DNA of 64,000 nt from Hypericibacter terrae (GCF_008728855.1 NZ_CP042906.1:5733001-5797000); one strand, 5' to 3'; counted from the stretch's first letter, positions 18,083 through 27,270 are shown. Notes: generated from the letters alone by a model not told the origin. Program-made: numbers and translations.

Positions 18083-18943
18083 ATGAGTCCAAATCATGAG
18101 GCGAACCGGAACGGCAAGCCTGTCGCCGTGGTGGTCGGCGCCACCTCCAAATGGCAATCGGATGGCCGCAACACCCTGCTGGCGCATGGCAGGACGCTGG
18201 ACGACAGCGACCTGCCGGTCGGCATGCGCTGGAGCGTCGGCGGCGCCATTGCCCAGAAGTTCGCGCAAGAGGGCTTCTTCGTCGTGCTGACGACCCGCCA
18301 GGAGGCCAATGCCGCGGCATTGGCGGAGGCCATCCGGGAGCAGGGCGGCGAATGCATGACCGTCGAGCTGGATCTGGTCTCGCAGGACTCGATCGCGGCG
18401 GCCTTCGCCCGGATCCGGCGCGAGGCCGGCGATCCGCATGTTCTCGTCTACAATGCGGGCTATCTGGAGGGCCGCGATCTTCCGCCGGAGAAGGAGCTGC
18501 TCGAACATATCCCGGTGGAGCTGTTCGACACTGCGCAGCATATCGCCAGCCGCGGTCCCTTTCTCATCGCCAAGGAAGTGCTGCCGGCCATGCGCAAGCG
18601 AGGCGAAGGGTCGTTCTTCTTCTCCAACAACAACAAGTCGCTGCGCGGGACCAAGCGGAAGACGGGCGAATCGCTGTACTATCCCCGGGTCACGATGCGC
18701 GCGCTGGCACAGGTGCTCACCGAGGAATATTCCGAGCATGGCGTGCATGTGGCCAATGTCGTGATCGACGGTCTCATCGACTCGCCTGGGGTCCGGGCCC
18801 TGCCGCAGGCGCAGCGGAACCCCGACAGCCTCATCAATCCGGTCAAGATCGCCGAGGCGTTCTACTATCTGCACACGCAAGACCGCTCCTGCTGGACGCA
18901 CGAGCTTCAGCTCACGCCCTTTCCGAACAAGCCCAGCCATTGA
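18083..18943 (+). CDS. Atypical short-chain dehydrogenase/reductase family protein
   Basis: SDR-fold protein of 286 residues. Recognisable SDR elements are VAVVVGATS at the first strand, AIAQKFAQEGFFVVLTTR, ELDLVSQDSI, VYNAGYLEGRD (the NAG motif) and a C-terminal HVANVVIDG strand. Two departures from canonical SDRs stand out. The glycine-rich cofactor loop is interrupted by about 27 residues between GATSK and SVGGAIA. The active-site YxxxK is also not present: the corresponding stretch reads SLYYPRVTMRAL. It may bind a nucleotide differently or be catalytically altered. ATG 18083 is supported by AAAGGGAG upstream. Substrate and pathway are unknown; a luciferase-like oxidoreductase follows on the same strand after 213 bp. 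Confidence 0.8.
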   Translation: MSPNHEANRNGKPVAVVVGATSKWQSDGRNTLLAHGRTLDDSDLPVGMRWSVGGAIAQKFAQEGFFVVLTTRQEANAAALAEAIREQGGECMTVELDLVSQDSIAAAFARIRREAGDPHVLVYNAGYLEGRDLPPEKELLEHIPVELFDTAQHIASRGPFLIAKEVLPAMRKRGEGSFFFSNNNKSLRGTKRKTGESLYYPRVTMRALAQVLTEEYSEHGVHVANVVIDGLIDSPGVRALPQAQRNPDSLINPVKIAEAFYYLHTQDRSCWTHELQLTPFPNKPSH

Positions 18944-19156
18944 TCCCGCGCAGCGGGGCACGGCTTCGGGCCGTCATAACCCCGCGACTGACGCGGTCAA
19001 TTTCCAGGGCGGCGTGCGCGATCGGTTCCGCTTATCCTGGGGCGAAGTCCCTCACGACCGTGGGGATGTGAAACGGGGAGGGGTTGCGCGCCCTTGCCCA
19101 AGGGCCAGATCTAAGCGGTCGGGCCTATCGATGCCGCCCACGAACGGGAGCCATTC

Positions 19157-20182
19157 ATGATTCCATTTTCGGTGCTGGATCTGTCGCCGATCTGCGCCGG
19201 CGGCACCGCCGCCGACGCCTTCCGCAACTCGGCCGATCTGGCCCGCCATGCCGAGCGCTGGGGTTATAAGCGCTATTGGCTGGCCGAGCATCACAACATG
19301 CCGGGCATCGCCAGCGCGGCCACCTCGATCGTGATCGCCCATGTGGCCGCCGCCACCAAGACCATCCGCGTCGGCTCCGGCGGCATCATGCTGCCGAACC
19401 ATGCGCCGCTCGTGATCGCGGAGCAGTTCGGAACCCTGGAGTCGCTCTATCCAGGCCGCATCGATCTGGGGCTGGGCCGGGCACCCGGCACCGATCAGCG
19501 CACGGCCTGGGCGCTTCGCCGCAACATGACCGCGTCGGACGACCAGTTCCCGCGCGACGTGATGGAGCTGCAGCAGCTGCTGGGTCCGCCGGAGCCCGGC
19601 CAGACGGTCTCCGCCGTGCCGGGCGTGGGCCTCAAGATTCCGATCTGGTTGCTGGGCTCGAGCCTCTTCAGCGCCCAGCTCTCCGCGATCCTCGGATTGC
19701 CCTTCGCCTTCGCCTCGCATTTCGCGCCCGACCTGATGATGCAGGCGCTCGACATCTATCGCAGCCAGTTCCAGCCCTCGGCGACCCTCGAGAAGCCCTA
19801 CGCGATGCTGGGCCTCAATGTCTTCGCGGCCGAGACCGATGCCGAGGCGCGGCGCCTCTTCACCTCGCTGCAGCAGCAGTTCGTCAATCTGCGCCGCGGC
19901 CATCCGACGCCGCTCCAGCCGCCCTTGGAGAGCGGCCAGGGTCAGTGGACGGCGGTGGAGCAGGCCGGCATCGACCGGTCGCTCGCGGAGGCCATCGTCG
20001 GCTCGCGCGACACCGTCCGGCGCGGGCTCGACGCCTTCATCGCCAGGACCGAGGCCGACGAGATCATGATCACCGCGCAGATCTACGATCACCAGGCACG
20101 GCTGCGCTCCTTCGAGATCGTCTCGGAGATTCGCGATCAGATGGGCTCGGCGCCGAAGGCCAAGGCCGCCGCGGGCGCCTGA
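19157..20182 (+). CDS. LLM-class flavin-dependent oxidoreductase (luciferase-like)
   Basis: Luciferase-like monooxygenase of 341 residues, expected to use reduced FMN in an (alpha/beta)8 barrel. Typical features are SVLDLSPI at the N-terminus, [57 protein letters not shown] and a C-terminal [13 protein letters not shown] segment. This pattern is that of the MsnO8-like subgroup of LLM proteins. The ATG at 19157 has GGGAG six bases upstream. The gene is convergent with the cyclase gene, 12 bp apart. Substrate unknown. Confidence 0.92.
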   Translation: MIPFSVLDLSPICAGGTAADAFRNSADLARHAERWGYKRYWLAEHHNMPGIASAATSIVIAHVAAATKTIRVGSGGIMLPNHAPLVIAEQFGTLESLYPGRIDLGLGRAPGTDQRTAWALRRNMTASDDQFPRDVMELQQLLGPPEPGQTVSAVPGVGLKIPIWLLGSSLFSAQLSAILGLPFAFASHFAPDLMMQALDIYRSQFQPSATLEKPYAMLGLNVFAAETDAEARRLFTSLQQQFVNLRRGHPTPLQPPLESGQGQWTAVEQAGIDRSLAEAIVGSRDTVRRGLDAFIARTEADEIMITAQIYDHQARLRSFEIVSEIRDQMGSAPKAKAAAGA

Positions 20183-20194
20183 GCGCCCGCTCTT

Positions 20195-22336
20195 CTACTT
20201 CGTCTTCGCGCGTTCGATGCCGGTCCAATCGGCGGGCGGCGGTTCGCGCCGATGGCGGTCGGCGCGGTCGCGATAGAGCTGGGCCAGCCGGTCTTCCGGC
20301 CAGCGTTCCTGCATCTGGTCGAGCCGCGCCAGCACGGCGTCCCAGTCGCGCGCGTAGTAGCGGGAGCAAGCCTCGTTCCACAGCGCGACCCGTTGGCCCG
20401 TGTCCGGAAGCTTCTCGGCGAGGCCCATGAGCTCATAGAGCGCGATCGGCTCGGTGGCGCCGACCGGCACCACGGAATCGACGAAGCGGAACAGAAAATC
20501 CCCGCCCGCCCCCTGGCGCACCGCGTCGCTGACCAGGATGGTCGTCCCGTAGCGCTTGTTGAGCCCCTCGATGCGCGAGGCCAGATTCACCACATGGCCC
20601 AGCGCCGTGTAGTTGATGCGATCGACCGAGCCGATCGTGCCGACCACGACCTCGCCGGTATGGAGCCCGAAGCGCGTCGGCATGACGGGACTGCCCTCGG
20701 CCTGGAACGCCTCGTTGAGTTTCCTGACCCGTTCGGCCGCCTCGAGGGCGCCCAGGCAGGCGAGGCGGACATGATCGGGCTGCGGCGCCGGCGCGTTCCA
20801 GAACGCCATCACGGCGTCGCCGATGTATTTGTCGATGGTGCCGCCGGATTCGACCAGGGCCGCACCCACCTCGCTGAAATAGCGCGACGCCACCTGGGTC
20901 AGGGTTTCGGGGTCGAGATTCTCCGCGAGCGTGGTGAATCCCACCACGTCGCTGAAAAGGAGCGTCAGCGTCTGCCGCTTGCCGCCCAGCTCCGGCTGCA
21001 CCCGGTGGGCCAGGATGTTGTGCACGAGCTGACCCGGCACATAGCGCGAGAACTGCCGCAAGGCCGCCCGCATCGCGGTGACGGCACCGCCCAGCTCGAC
21101 GATCTCGGCGATGCTCGATCGGCGCAGCGGCGGCTCCTCGAAATCGAACTTCATGATGCGCGCAACGTCGGCCTGCAGGTCGCGCAAGGGCCGCGTCACC
21201 CGGCCCGACACCAGCATCACGATGACGGCGCCGACCAGGATCGCGGCCAGGCCGACCAGCAGGAGGCGCGTCTGCAGGCGGTCGGCCGGCCCCAGGATCA
21301 GGTCGTAGGGGGCGGCCATCGCGGTGGTCAGGCCGCGCACGGGTCCCTTCACGGTCTGGAATCGCGTCAGATAGGGGCGCCCTGCGATCGTGACCACACG
21401 GTCGCCCGAACCCGAATCGGCGCGATAGCTGGCATAGAGCGCCGCGATTTCGGGATCGTCGAGCAGGGCGATCGGCGTCATCGCCTCGGGCGCATCGGGC
21501 TCGATCTCCATGCGCAGCCGGGCCGCATCGGGATGGGCGATCAGATTGCCGCGGTCGTCGAAAACGAAGAGCTCCATCTCCGGCGATTCGCGCAGCTCGG
21601 CCAGTTGCCGGTCGAGGTCGTCGAGCTCGACATCGATCGAGATCACGTCGCCCGGCGAATCGTCGAGACGCTGCGCGAGGGTGACGCCCATCACCGGCAG
21701 CGGCCTGAACTGATAGGGCGAGGTGAGCACCAGGCCCCCGAGCCGCATGGCGTCCTGGTACCAGGGCCGCAGCCGGGGATCGTAATCGGTGGTGGTGATC
21801 GGGGTGGTGCCGATGGTCTTCAGATCGCCGTCGAGCACCTGCCAATGCTCGTCCGCCCCTTCGCCGGCCCCCGGCCCGGTCTGGAGGCCGATCCGGACCG
21901 CGAACGCGGCCTTGTCCTTGGCGATGGCCGCGACCTCTTCCGGAATTCCGCGGCTGAGATCGAACACGGCATAGAAACGGCCGTCCGGCCGGCCGAAAGT
22001 GAGGCCCGTCACGGCCGGATTGATGCGTTCCACCTCCCGCAGGAGCCGGGCGAAGAGCGGCGCCAGCTGCTCGGGCGGCATGTCCGTGTCGAGGCTGAGG
22101 GCGGCGGTCTCGAGGAAGATCTGCGCCGAGCCGATCGCCCCGCCGATCCCCCGGGCGATCGTTGCCGAGATCCGGTCGAAATTCTCGCGGGCCTCGACCT
22201 TTGCGATCCGCGAGAGCCGCTCATGGCTGTAGAGCACCAGCCCGCCCGCCGTTACCACGATGATCGCGACAAACAGCAACGTCAGGATCGCCTGCAGCGG
22301 CAAGGATCGCCGGGTGGTGGAAGGCGGCTTCGCCAA
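20195..22336 (-). CDS. Membrane-bound adenylate/guanylate cyclase with extracytoplasmic sensor
   Basis: A 713-residue class III nucleotide cyclase predicted to make cAMP (or cGMP) in response to a periplasmic signal. Layout: N-terminal transmembrane helix (~15-37), a ~310-residue periplasmic sensor of dCACHE type (DYDPRLRPWYQDA is typical), a second helix (~357-377), a HAMP linker (VTRPLRDLQADVARI), then the catalytic domain. Metal-binding Asp lie in FSDVVGFT (~463) and IGDAVMAFW (~507); the Lys of IDKYIGD and the Asn/Arg of NLASRIEGL are conserved, so it should be active. A C-terminal helical extension follows. The start is TTG at 22336 with GGGGA six bases upstream; no ATG or GTG lies between it and the preceding in-frame stop. 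Specificity for ATP versus GTP is not certain. Confidence 0.9.
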   Translation of the reverse strand: MAKPPSTTRRSLPLQAILTLLFVAIIVVTAGGLVLYSHERLSRIAKVEARENFDRISATIARGIGGAIGSAQIFLETAALSLDTDMPPEQLAPLFARLLREVERINPAVTGLTFGRPDGRFYAVFDLSRGIPEEVAAIAKDKAAFAVRIGLQTGPGAGEGADEHWQVLDGDLKTIGTTPITTTDYDPRLRPWYQDAMRLGGLVLTSPYQFRPLPVMGVTLAQRLDDSPGDVISIDVELDDLDRQLAELRESPEMELFVFDDRGNLIAHPDAARLRMEIEPDAPEAMTPIALLDDPEIAALYASYRADSGSGDRVVTIAGRPYLTRFQTVKGPVRGLTTAMAAPYDLILGPADRLQTRLLLVGLAAILVGAVIVMLVSGRVTRPLRDLQADVARIMKFDFEEPPLRRSSIAEIVELGGAVTAMRAALRQFSRYVPGQLVHNILAHRVQPELGGKRQTLTLLFSDVVGFTTLAENLDPETLTQVASRYFSEVGAALVESGGTIDKYIGDAVMAFWNAPAPQPDHVRLACLGALEAAERVRKLNEAFQAEGSPVMPTRFGLHTGEVVVGTIGSVDRINYTALGHVVNLASRIEGLNKRYGTTILVSDAVRQGAGGDFLFRFVDSVVPVGATEPIALYELMGLAEKLPDTGQRVALWNEACSRYYARDWDAVLARLDQMQERWPEDRLAQLYRDRADRHRREPPPADWTGIERAKTK

Positions 22337-22532
22337 GACAGATCCCCAAGCTGGGGCCCGCGGTTGCGACGGGCCGACGGCTGGTCATCCGGATATCACG
22401 GCGGGGCGGTTATGGCGAGGCAGGTCGGCGGGACGCCTCCCACTGGAGCCGCTGCCATCCGCAAGATCCGGGGCGCGGGGCAAGAGCCGGGCAAGGCTTA
22501 ATCCCGGCGACAGCGCCAACCCGGAGAAACCC

Positions 22533-23330
22533 ATGACGCCTGCGCCCAGCCACGGCAATCCAAAGATGACCGTCATGACCCGTCCTTCCCCAACCCGCCG
22601 CTCCCCGCGCGCCCGCGCGGAAGAAGACCTGGCCTGTCGGGTCCAGGCGCTGGACTGGGCGCGGCTGGGCGCCACGCTCGACGAGCAGGGCCATGCCACG
22701 ACGGGCCCGCTCCTGATGCCGGCCGAGTGCGAGGCCCTGATCGCGGGCTATGACGAGGAGGCGCGTTTTCGCAGCCAGGTCGTCATGGCGCGCCATGGCT
22801 TCGGGCGCGGCGAGTATAAATATTTCGGCTATCCGCTGCCCGAGGCGGTGTCGGTCCTGCGCGGCGCACTCTATCGGCAGCTGGCGCCGCTCGCCAATCG
22901 CTGGCAGGCGGCGCTGGGAGCGGCACCGGATTATCCGCCGGCGTATGAGGCCTATCTCGGGCGCTGCCATGAAGCCGGCCAGCGCCGGCCCACGCCGCTG
23001 CTGTTGAAATACGGGCCCGGCGATTATAATTGCCTGCATCAGGATCTTTACGGCGACCTGGTCTTTCCGCTGCAGGTCGCCATCCTGTTGAGCGCGCCCG
23101 GCCAGGATTTCACCGGAGGGGAGTTCATGCTGACGGAGCAGCGGCCTCGCCAGCAATCGCGGGGCGAGGTCGTGTCATTGACGCAAGGCGAAGGCGTGAT
23201 CTTCGCGGTCAATCACCGGCCCGTGCAGGGCAAGCGCGGCGTCTATCGCAGCGCGATGCGCCATGGCGTGAGCCGGCTCAAGAGCGGGCACCGCTTCACC
23301 CTCGGCATCATCTTTCACGACGCGCGATGA
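22533..23330 (+). CDS. 2OG-Fe(II) oxygenase, coupled to AlkB
   Basis: Fe(II)/2-oxoglutarate-dependent dioxygenase of 265 residues, with the double-stranded beta-helix metal site visible as HQDLYGD (His, Asp) and MRHGVSRL (distal His), then the 2OG-binding Arg of GHRFTLGIIFHDA. ATG 22533 has GGAG six bases upstream. Its TGA overlaps the ATG of the AlkB gene by four bases, so the two are probably co-translated. Proteins of this family are often encoded beside ada or alkB genes, which suggests a role in alkylation-damage response, but the substrate is unknown. The N-terminal ~30 residues are basic and low-complexity and may not all be translated (ATG 22566 and 22575 are alternatives). Confidence 0.87.
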   Translation: MTPAPSHGNPKMTVMTRPSPTRRSPRARAEEDLACRVQALDWARLGATLDEQGHATTGPLLMPAECEALIAGYDEEARFRSQVVMARHGFGRGEYKYFGYPLPEAVSVLRGALYRQLAPLANRWQAALGAAPDYPPAYEAYLGRCHEAGQRRPTPLLLKYGPGDYNCLHQDLYGDLVFPLQVAILLSAPGQDFTGGEFMLTEQRPRQQSRGEVVSLTQGEGVIFAVNHRPVQGKRGVYRSAMRHGVSRLKSGHRFTLGIIFHDAR

Positions 23331-23998
23331 GACGGAACATGGGCGCCCTCGCCGATCTCTTTGCCGGCACCGCGCCGGGCGCCGGTGGAATCAAGATCCT
23401 GGCGCCCGGCGCCGCCCTGTTGCGCGGCTTCGTGCAGGCGAGCTTGCCGGCGCTGCTGCAGGAGATCGAGCATGTCGCCAAGGCGGCACCCTTCCGCCGC
23501 ATGGTGACACCGGGCGGCTATGCGATGTCGGTCGCCATGACGAACTGCGGCGAGGCCGGCTGGATCACCGATCTCGGCGGCTATCGCTATGGCGCCACCG
23601 ATCCCCAGAGCGGTCGGCCCTGGCCTGCCATGCCGCCGATGTTCCGCGCGCTGGCCGCGGGCGCCGCCAAGGCCGCGGGTTTTGACGGCTTCGAGCCCGA
23701 TGCCTGCCTGATCAATCGCTACGAGGCAGGCGCCAAGCTCTCGCTGCATCAGGACAAGGACGAGCGCGATTTCTCGCAACCGATCGTCTCGGTCTCGCTC
23801 GGCCTGCCCGCGGTCTTTCTCTTCGGCGGCGAGGAACGCCGCCAGAAGCCGGCGCGGCTGCGGCTGGAAAGCGGCGACGTCGTGGTCTGGGGCGGTCCAT
23901 CGCGCCATCGCTATCACGGCATCGACCCGCTGGCGCCCGGCAGCGATCCGCTGACGGGTCCCTATCGCTACAATCTGACGCTGCGCAAGGCGCTGTAG
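23327..23998 (+). CDS. alkB: Alpha-ketoglutarate-dependent DNA/RNA repair dioxygenase AlkB
   Basis: AlkB demethylase of about 223 residues, which removes 1-methyladenine and 3-methylcytosine lesions by oxidative dealkylation. Visible motifs are LLRGFVQASLPAL, YAMSVAMTNCG, GWITDLGGYRY, CLINRYEAGAKLSLHQDKDE (the HxD metal pair), SVSLGLPAVFLFGG, SGDVVVWGGPSRHRYHG (distal His), and YRYNLTLRKAL (2OG-binding Arg). The start at 23327 overlaps the stop of the upstream oxygenase in an ATGA arrangement; a second Met at 23339 is possible. It is convergent with the DUF427 gene. Function is assigned with confidence from the complete motif set. Confidence 0.95.
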   Translation: MRRNMGALADLFAGTAPGAGGIKILAPGAALLRGFVQASLPALLQEIEHVAKAAPFRRMVTPGGYAMSVAMTNCGEAGWITDLGGYRYGATDPQSGRPWPAMPPMFRALAAGAAKAAGFDGFEPDACLINRYEAGAKLSLHQDKDERDFSQPIVSVSLGLPAVFLFGGEERRQKPARLRLESGDVVVWGGPSRHRYHGIDPLAPGSDPLTGPYRYNLTLRKAL

Positions 23999-24020
23999 CG
24001 GATCAAGTCCGCGCGCAAGC

Positions 24021-24401
24021 CTAGAGCTCCTCGATCGAGGAGACACGGTTCGGATAGAAGGCGAGATAGCCTTTGATCGAGGCCATCGCGTCATAGGGCG
24101 CCTCGTAGCTCCAGACCGCATTCTCGGCACGTTGACCGTCCTGCTCGATATTGTAGTAGGACGCCTCGCCCTTATAGGGGCAGTGGCTGCTGTGGTCGGT
24201 CCGTTTCAGCAGGGCCATCTTCACGTCGGCGCGCGGAATATATTGAACCGGCGGATAGGCCGCTTCGCGCAAGGTCAGCGCGCGTGTCGTGTCGGCCACG
24301 ACCTTGCCGTTCCAGGTGATGCGGACCCGTTGCGGATTGGGTTCGATCGCGATCGGGTGATCGGGGCCCGGCAGCTTCATGGCTTTGGCTGGCATGCTCA
24401 T
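24021..24401 (-). CDS. DUF427 domain-containing protein
   Basis: Protein of 126 residues of the DUF427 family, small beta-rich proteins of unclear biochemical role. Family landmarks are GPDHPIAIEPNPQRVRI, VVADTTRALTLREA, PPVQYIPRADV, THSSHCPYKGEASYY-like residues (here TDHSSHCPYKGEASYY) and AVWSYEAPYDAM. The start at 24401 is preferred over 24419 because AGGAG lies six bases upstream. It sits convergent to alkB and divergent from the acyl-CoA synthetase gene. No function is inferred from context. Confidence 0.9.
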   Translation of the reverse strand: MSMPAKAMKLPGPDHPIAIEPNPQRVRITWNGKVVADTTRALTLREAAYPPVQYIPRADVKMALLKRTDHSSHCPYKGEASYYNIEQDGQRAENAVWSYEAPYDAMASIKGYLAFYPNRVSSIEEL

Positions 24402-24561
24402 CGAGATCTCCTGCGCCAAGCGCGGCTTTATGGACGGAGATGGTCAGGCTGCAGCCAATTTTCCACCCTTCCGAAGAATCCGACAAGCCCCGCTGAAACA
24501 GCCGAAGCCCCGGAAAAGCAGGGATTGATATCGTCCCGCGCTTCCAGGACAGTCATCGTCA

Positions 24562-26646
24562 ATGACCGATCATAAGCTTTCGCCGCTGCTCGAGCCGCGC
24601 TCCATCGCCATCGTCGGCGCCTCGCCGAGGGAACACAGCACCGGACAATCGATGCTCCGGACGCTGAAGGCATTGGGCTTCGGCGGCGGCATCTATCCCG
24701 TCAATCCCCGCTATGAGCAGATCGAGGGCTTGGCCTGCCATGCCGGGCTGGAGGCGCTGCCGGAAGCGGTCGATCTGGCCGTGCTGGCGGTCTCGAACGA
24801 GAAGCTCGAAGAGCAGCTCGGGAAGGCGATCAAGGCCGGCGCTCGCGCCGCCGCGATTTTCGGCAGCTGTGTCATGCCGGAGGCGCAGGAGCCGCGTCTC
24901 GCCAATCGCCTGTCCGCGATGGCACGGGAAGCGGGGCTGCCGATCTGCGGCGGCAACTCGATGGGGTTCTGTCACTACCAGGCCCGCATCCATGTGAACT
25001 CCTATCCCTTCATCGAGCGCCTGCCGGGCGGCGTCGCCTTTCTGAGCCAGTCCGGCTCCGTCTTCGCCGCCGTCGTCAACCACAACCATCGCCTCGGCCT
25101 GAATTTCGCGGTCTCCACCGGGCGCGAGCTCTCGACCTCGACCGCGGATTATATGGACTACGCGCTGGGGCTCGAATCGACCCGCGCCATCGGCCTCTTC
25201 CTCGAGGGCGTGCGCGATCCCGAGGCGTTCCGGCACAGCCTCGAGCGCGCGCAGGCGCAGGACGTGCCGGTGGTGGTGCTGAAGGTCGGGCGCAGCGAGC
25301 AGGCGGCGCAGATGGCCGTGAGCCACACCGGTGCCCTCGCCGGCAACGACGTGGCCTATGGCGCCCTCTTCGAGCGATACGGCGTCGCCCGTGTCGACAC
25401 CATCGATGAGCTGGTGACGACCCTGCTGCTACTCTCTCATCCGCGCCGCGTCGGACCCGGGGCCGTGGCGACGATCCATGAATCGGGCGGCGAGCGCGAG
25501 CTCGTTGTCGATCATGCGGCCGAGATCGGCATCCCCTTCGCCGCGATCGACGAAGCGACGACGGCGAAGCTCGCCGCGCGGCTGGATTACGGGCTCGATC
25601 CGGTCAATCCGCTCGATGCCTTCGGCACCGGCAACGACTATGGCGGGATCATGCGCGACTGCTTCCAGGCGCTGCTCGAGGACCCGGCCACCGCGATCGG
25701 CATGTTCTTCCTCGATATGCTGCAGGACAATCTCTACAGCGAAACCTGCACGCAAGCCTGCCTCGATGCGGCGGCCCGGACCTCGAAGCCGGTCGTGCTC
25801 GCGACCAACTCGGCCTCGCTCGATCATCAGCGCCGCGCGGTCGAGGTGACGCGCGCCGGCGTGCCGGTGCTCGACGGCACGGTCGCCGCGCTGCGCGCGG
25901 TGCGCCATGCGCTCGACTATCGCGACCATCGCCTGCGGCCGCCGATCGCGATGCCGGCGCCGGCTTCGGCCGCCGTCAGCCAGCGCTGGAAGGAACGGCT
26001 CGCGCGCGGCCGCGTCCTGTCCGAGGCCGAGGGGCTGGCGCTGCTGGCGGATTACGACATTCCGGTCCTGCCCTATCGCCTGGTCTACACGCTCGCGGAG
26101 GCGAAACAGGCGGCCGCTTCCCTGGGCTATCCGGTGGTGCTCAAGACCGCCATGCCCGACATCGCGCATAAATCCGATCTCGGCGGCGTCAAGCTCAACC
26201 TGCGCGACGAGGCCGCGGTCGAAGCGGCCTTCCTCGACCTCAACGAGCGGATCGGCTCGCATGTGCTGGTCACGCGTTTCGCGCCGGGCGGGGTCGAGCT
26301 GGTGCTGGGGCTGAAGCTGGATCCGCAGTTCGGTCCGGTGATCCTCGCCGGCGCCGGCGGCACGCTGGTCGAGTTGATGCGCGACGTCCAGGCGGCGCTG
26401 GCGCCGCTGGACGAAGCGGCCGCCTTGCGCATGATCGACAAGCTCAAGGTTCGCCGGCTGCTCTCGGGCCTGCGCGGCGCGCCGCCCTCCGACATCGCGG
26501 CGCTGGCCCGCGCCCTCGTTCGGCTGTCGGCGCTGGCCGTCGATCTCGGCGACCATCTCGCGGAGATCGACATCAATCCGCTGCTGGTGAAACCCCAAGG
26601 CTGCGCCGCGCTGGACGCGCTGGTGGTGCCGGCGAAGGGGGCGTAG
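24562..26646 (+). CDS. ADP-forming acyl-CoA synthetase (acetate--CoA ligase family)
   Basis: Acyl-CoA synthetase of the NDP-forming superfamily, 694 residues with the fused alpha-beta organisation. It starts with a CoA-binding Rossmann domain (SIAIVGASPREHSTG, residues ~12-130), continues with succinyl-CoA-ligase-like domains containing the phosphohistidine motif VSHTGALAGND (His ~255), and ends with an ATP-grasp domain (~470-690: YPVVLKTAMPDIAHKSDLGG, FGPVILAGAGG, EIDINPLLV). Such enzymes interconvert acyl-CoA plus ADP and Pi with acid, CoA and ATP. No GNAT acetyltransferase domain is fused. The nearby thiolase/MaoC operon and AMP-forming ligase suggest use in acyl-CoA catabolism. Substrate is not predictable. 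Confidence 0.92.
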   Translation: MTDHKLSPLLEPRSIAIVGASPREHSTGQSMLRTLKALGFGGGIYPVNPRYEQIEGLACHAGLEALPEAVDLAVLAVSNEKLEEQLGKAIKAGARAAAIFGSCVMPEAQEPRLANRLSAMAREAGLPICGGNSMGFCHYQARIHVNSYPFIERLPGGVAFLSQSGSVFAAVVNHNHRLGLNFAVSTGRELSTSTADYMDYALGLESTRAIGLFLEGVRDPEAFRHSLERAQAQDVPVVVLKVGRSEQAAQMAVSHTGALAGNDVAYGALFERYGVARVDTIDELVTTLLLLSHPRRVGPGAVATIHESGGERELVVDHAAEIGIPFAAIDEATTAKLAARLDYGLDPVNPLDAFGTGNDYGGIMRDCFQALLEDPATAIGMFFLDMLQDNLYSETCTQACLDAAARTSKPVVLATNSASLDHQRRAVEVTRAGVPVLDGTVAALRAVRHALDYRDHRLRPPIAMPAPASAAVSQRWKERLARGRVLSEAEGLALLADYDIPVLPYRLVYTLAEAKQAAASLGYPVVLKTAMPDIAHKSDLGGVKLNLRDEAAVEAAFLDLNERIGSHVLVTRFAPGGVELVLGLKLDPQFGPVILAGAGGTLVELMRDVQAALAPLDEAAALRMIDKLKVRRLLSGLRGAPPSDIAALARALVRLSALAVDLGDHLAEIDINPLLVKPQGCAALDALVVPAKGA

Positions 26647-26734
26647 GTCGATACGAGTTCGCTCCGCTTCCACTTTCCTCTCCGCCCGCGTAGCGGGAGG
26701 AGAGCGACTGTCTTTGAGGTCGATCCTTAGCCGA

Positions 26735-26849
26735 AGCTGGGAGAGGCGGGTCCTCTCTTGGCCACACGCCCTCTCCCAGCTCCGAGTAAGTCTCCGCTTC
26801 GCTCCGACTAACTCTTCGCAGCCCTCCCCCTCACTGCGTGAAGGGGAGG
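26735..26849. repeat. C/G-rich intergenic inverted repeats
   Basis: The 219-bp space between two convergent genes holds two inverted repeats. A perfect 12-bp pair, AGCTGGGAGAGG at 26735-26746 and its complement at 26770-26781, is followed by a hairpin at 26823-26849 with one mismatch in a 12-bp stem. Neither has a T-run, so they look more like dispersed intergenic repeats than intrinsic terminators. Similar C/G-rich pairs occur near 45.2 and 46.9 kb. Confidence 0.65.
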
Positions 26850-26865
26850 AAAGAAGTATTGAGCG

Positions 26866-27270
26866 TCAGACATTGCCGATCTCGACATCCGGCCAGATCA
26901 ATTGCCCTTCGACGACGGGTGCGCCGGACGAATCGACGACGGCGACGCGATAGGTCGGCGGCGAGGTCGCGATGAGCTCGCCCTTGCCCGTCACCGTGTC
27001 GTTCTCGACCACGGGTTTGATGAAGCGCAGATCGGCCGCCATGCCGGCCATGCCATCCGGTCCGAAGGTCGCCGTGACGGCGGCCCACAGCGCACTCAGC
27101 GTGAGGGTGCCCTGTGCGATCGGCTTGCCGAAGGGCGTCATGGCGGCGAAGGCCGGATCGTAATGGATCGGATTGGGATCTTCCGTGAGCGATCCGTAGC
27201 GCCGGATCCGCTCCGTGGTGAGTTGCAGCCGGCGCTCGACCAGGCGCGGCGGCGGATCGGCGCGGCTCAT
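26866..27270 (-). CDS. MaoC-family hydratase/dehydratase subunit (catalytic-type)
   Basis: Hot-dog-fold MaoC-like enoyl-CoA hydratase or dehydratase of 134 residues. The hydratase-2 signature is present as YGSLTEDPNPIHYDPAFA (catalytic Asp and His), followed by GKPIAQGTLTLSAL. Its ATG at 27270 overlaps the TGA of the upstream hot-dog gene by four bases (ATGA), so the two are translationally coupled and probably make a complex. It is the last gene of a three-gene operon headed by a thiolase. A single ~15-kDa hot-dog domain would need a partner or dimer to form a full active site. Confidence 0.88.
   Translation of the reverse strand: MSRADPPPRLVERRLQLTTERIRRYGSLTEDPNPIHYDPAFAAMTPFGKPIAQGTLTLSALWAAVTATFGPDGMAGMAADLRFIKPVVENDTVTGKGELIATSPPTYRVAVVDSSGAPVVEGQLIWPDVEIGNV

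Noticed and set aside
20252-22501. 749-codon plus-strand frame opposite the cyclase
   Set aside because: The minus strand encodes all cyclase motifs. The plus-strand product is a low-complexity Arg/Gly/His-rich mirror.
26823-26849. Hairpin downstream of the MaoC operon considered as an intrinsic terminator
   Set aside because: The stem is strong, but no T-tract follows on either strand, so it is listed as a repeat only.
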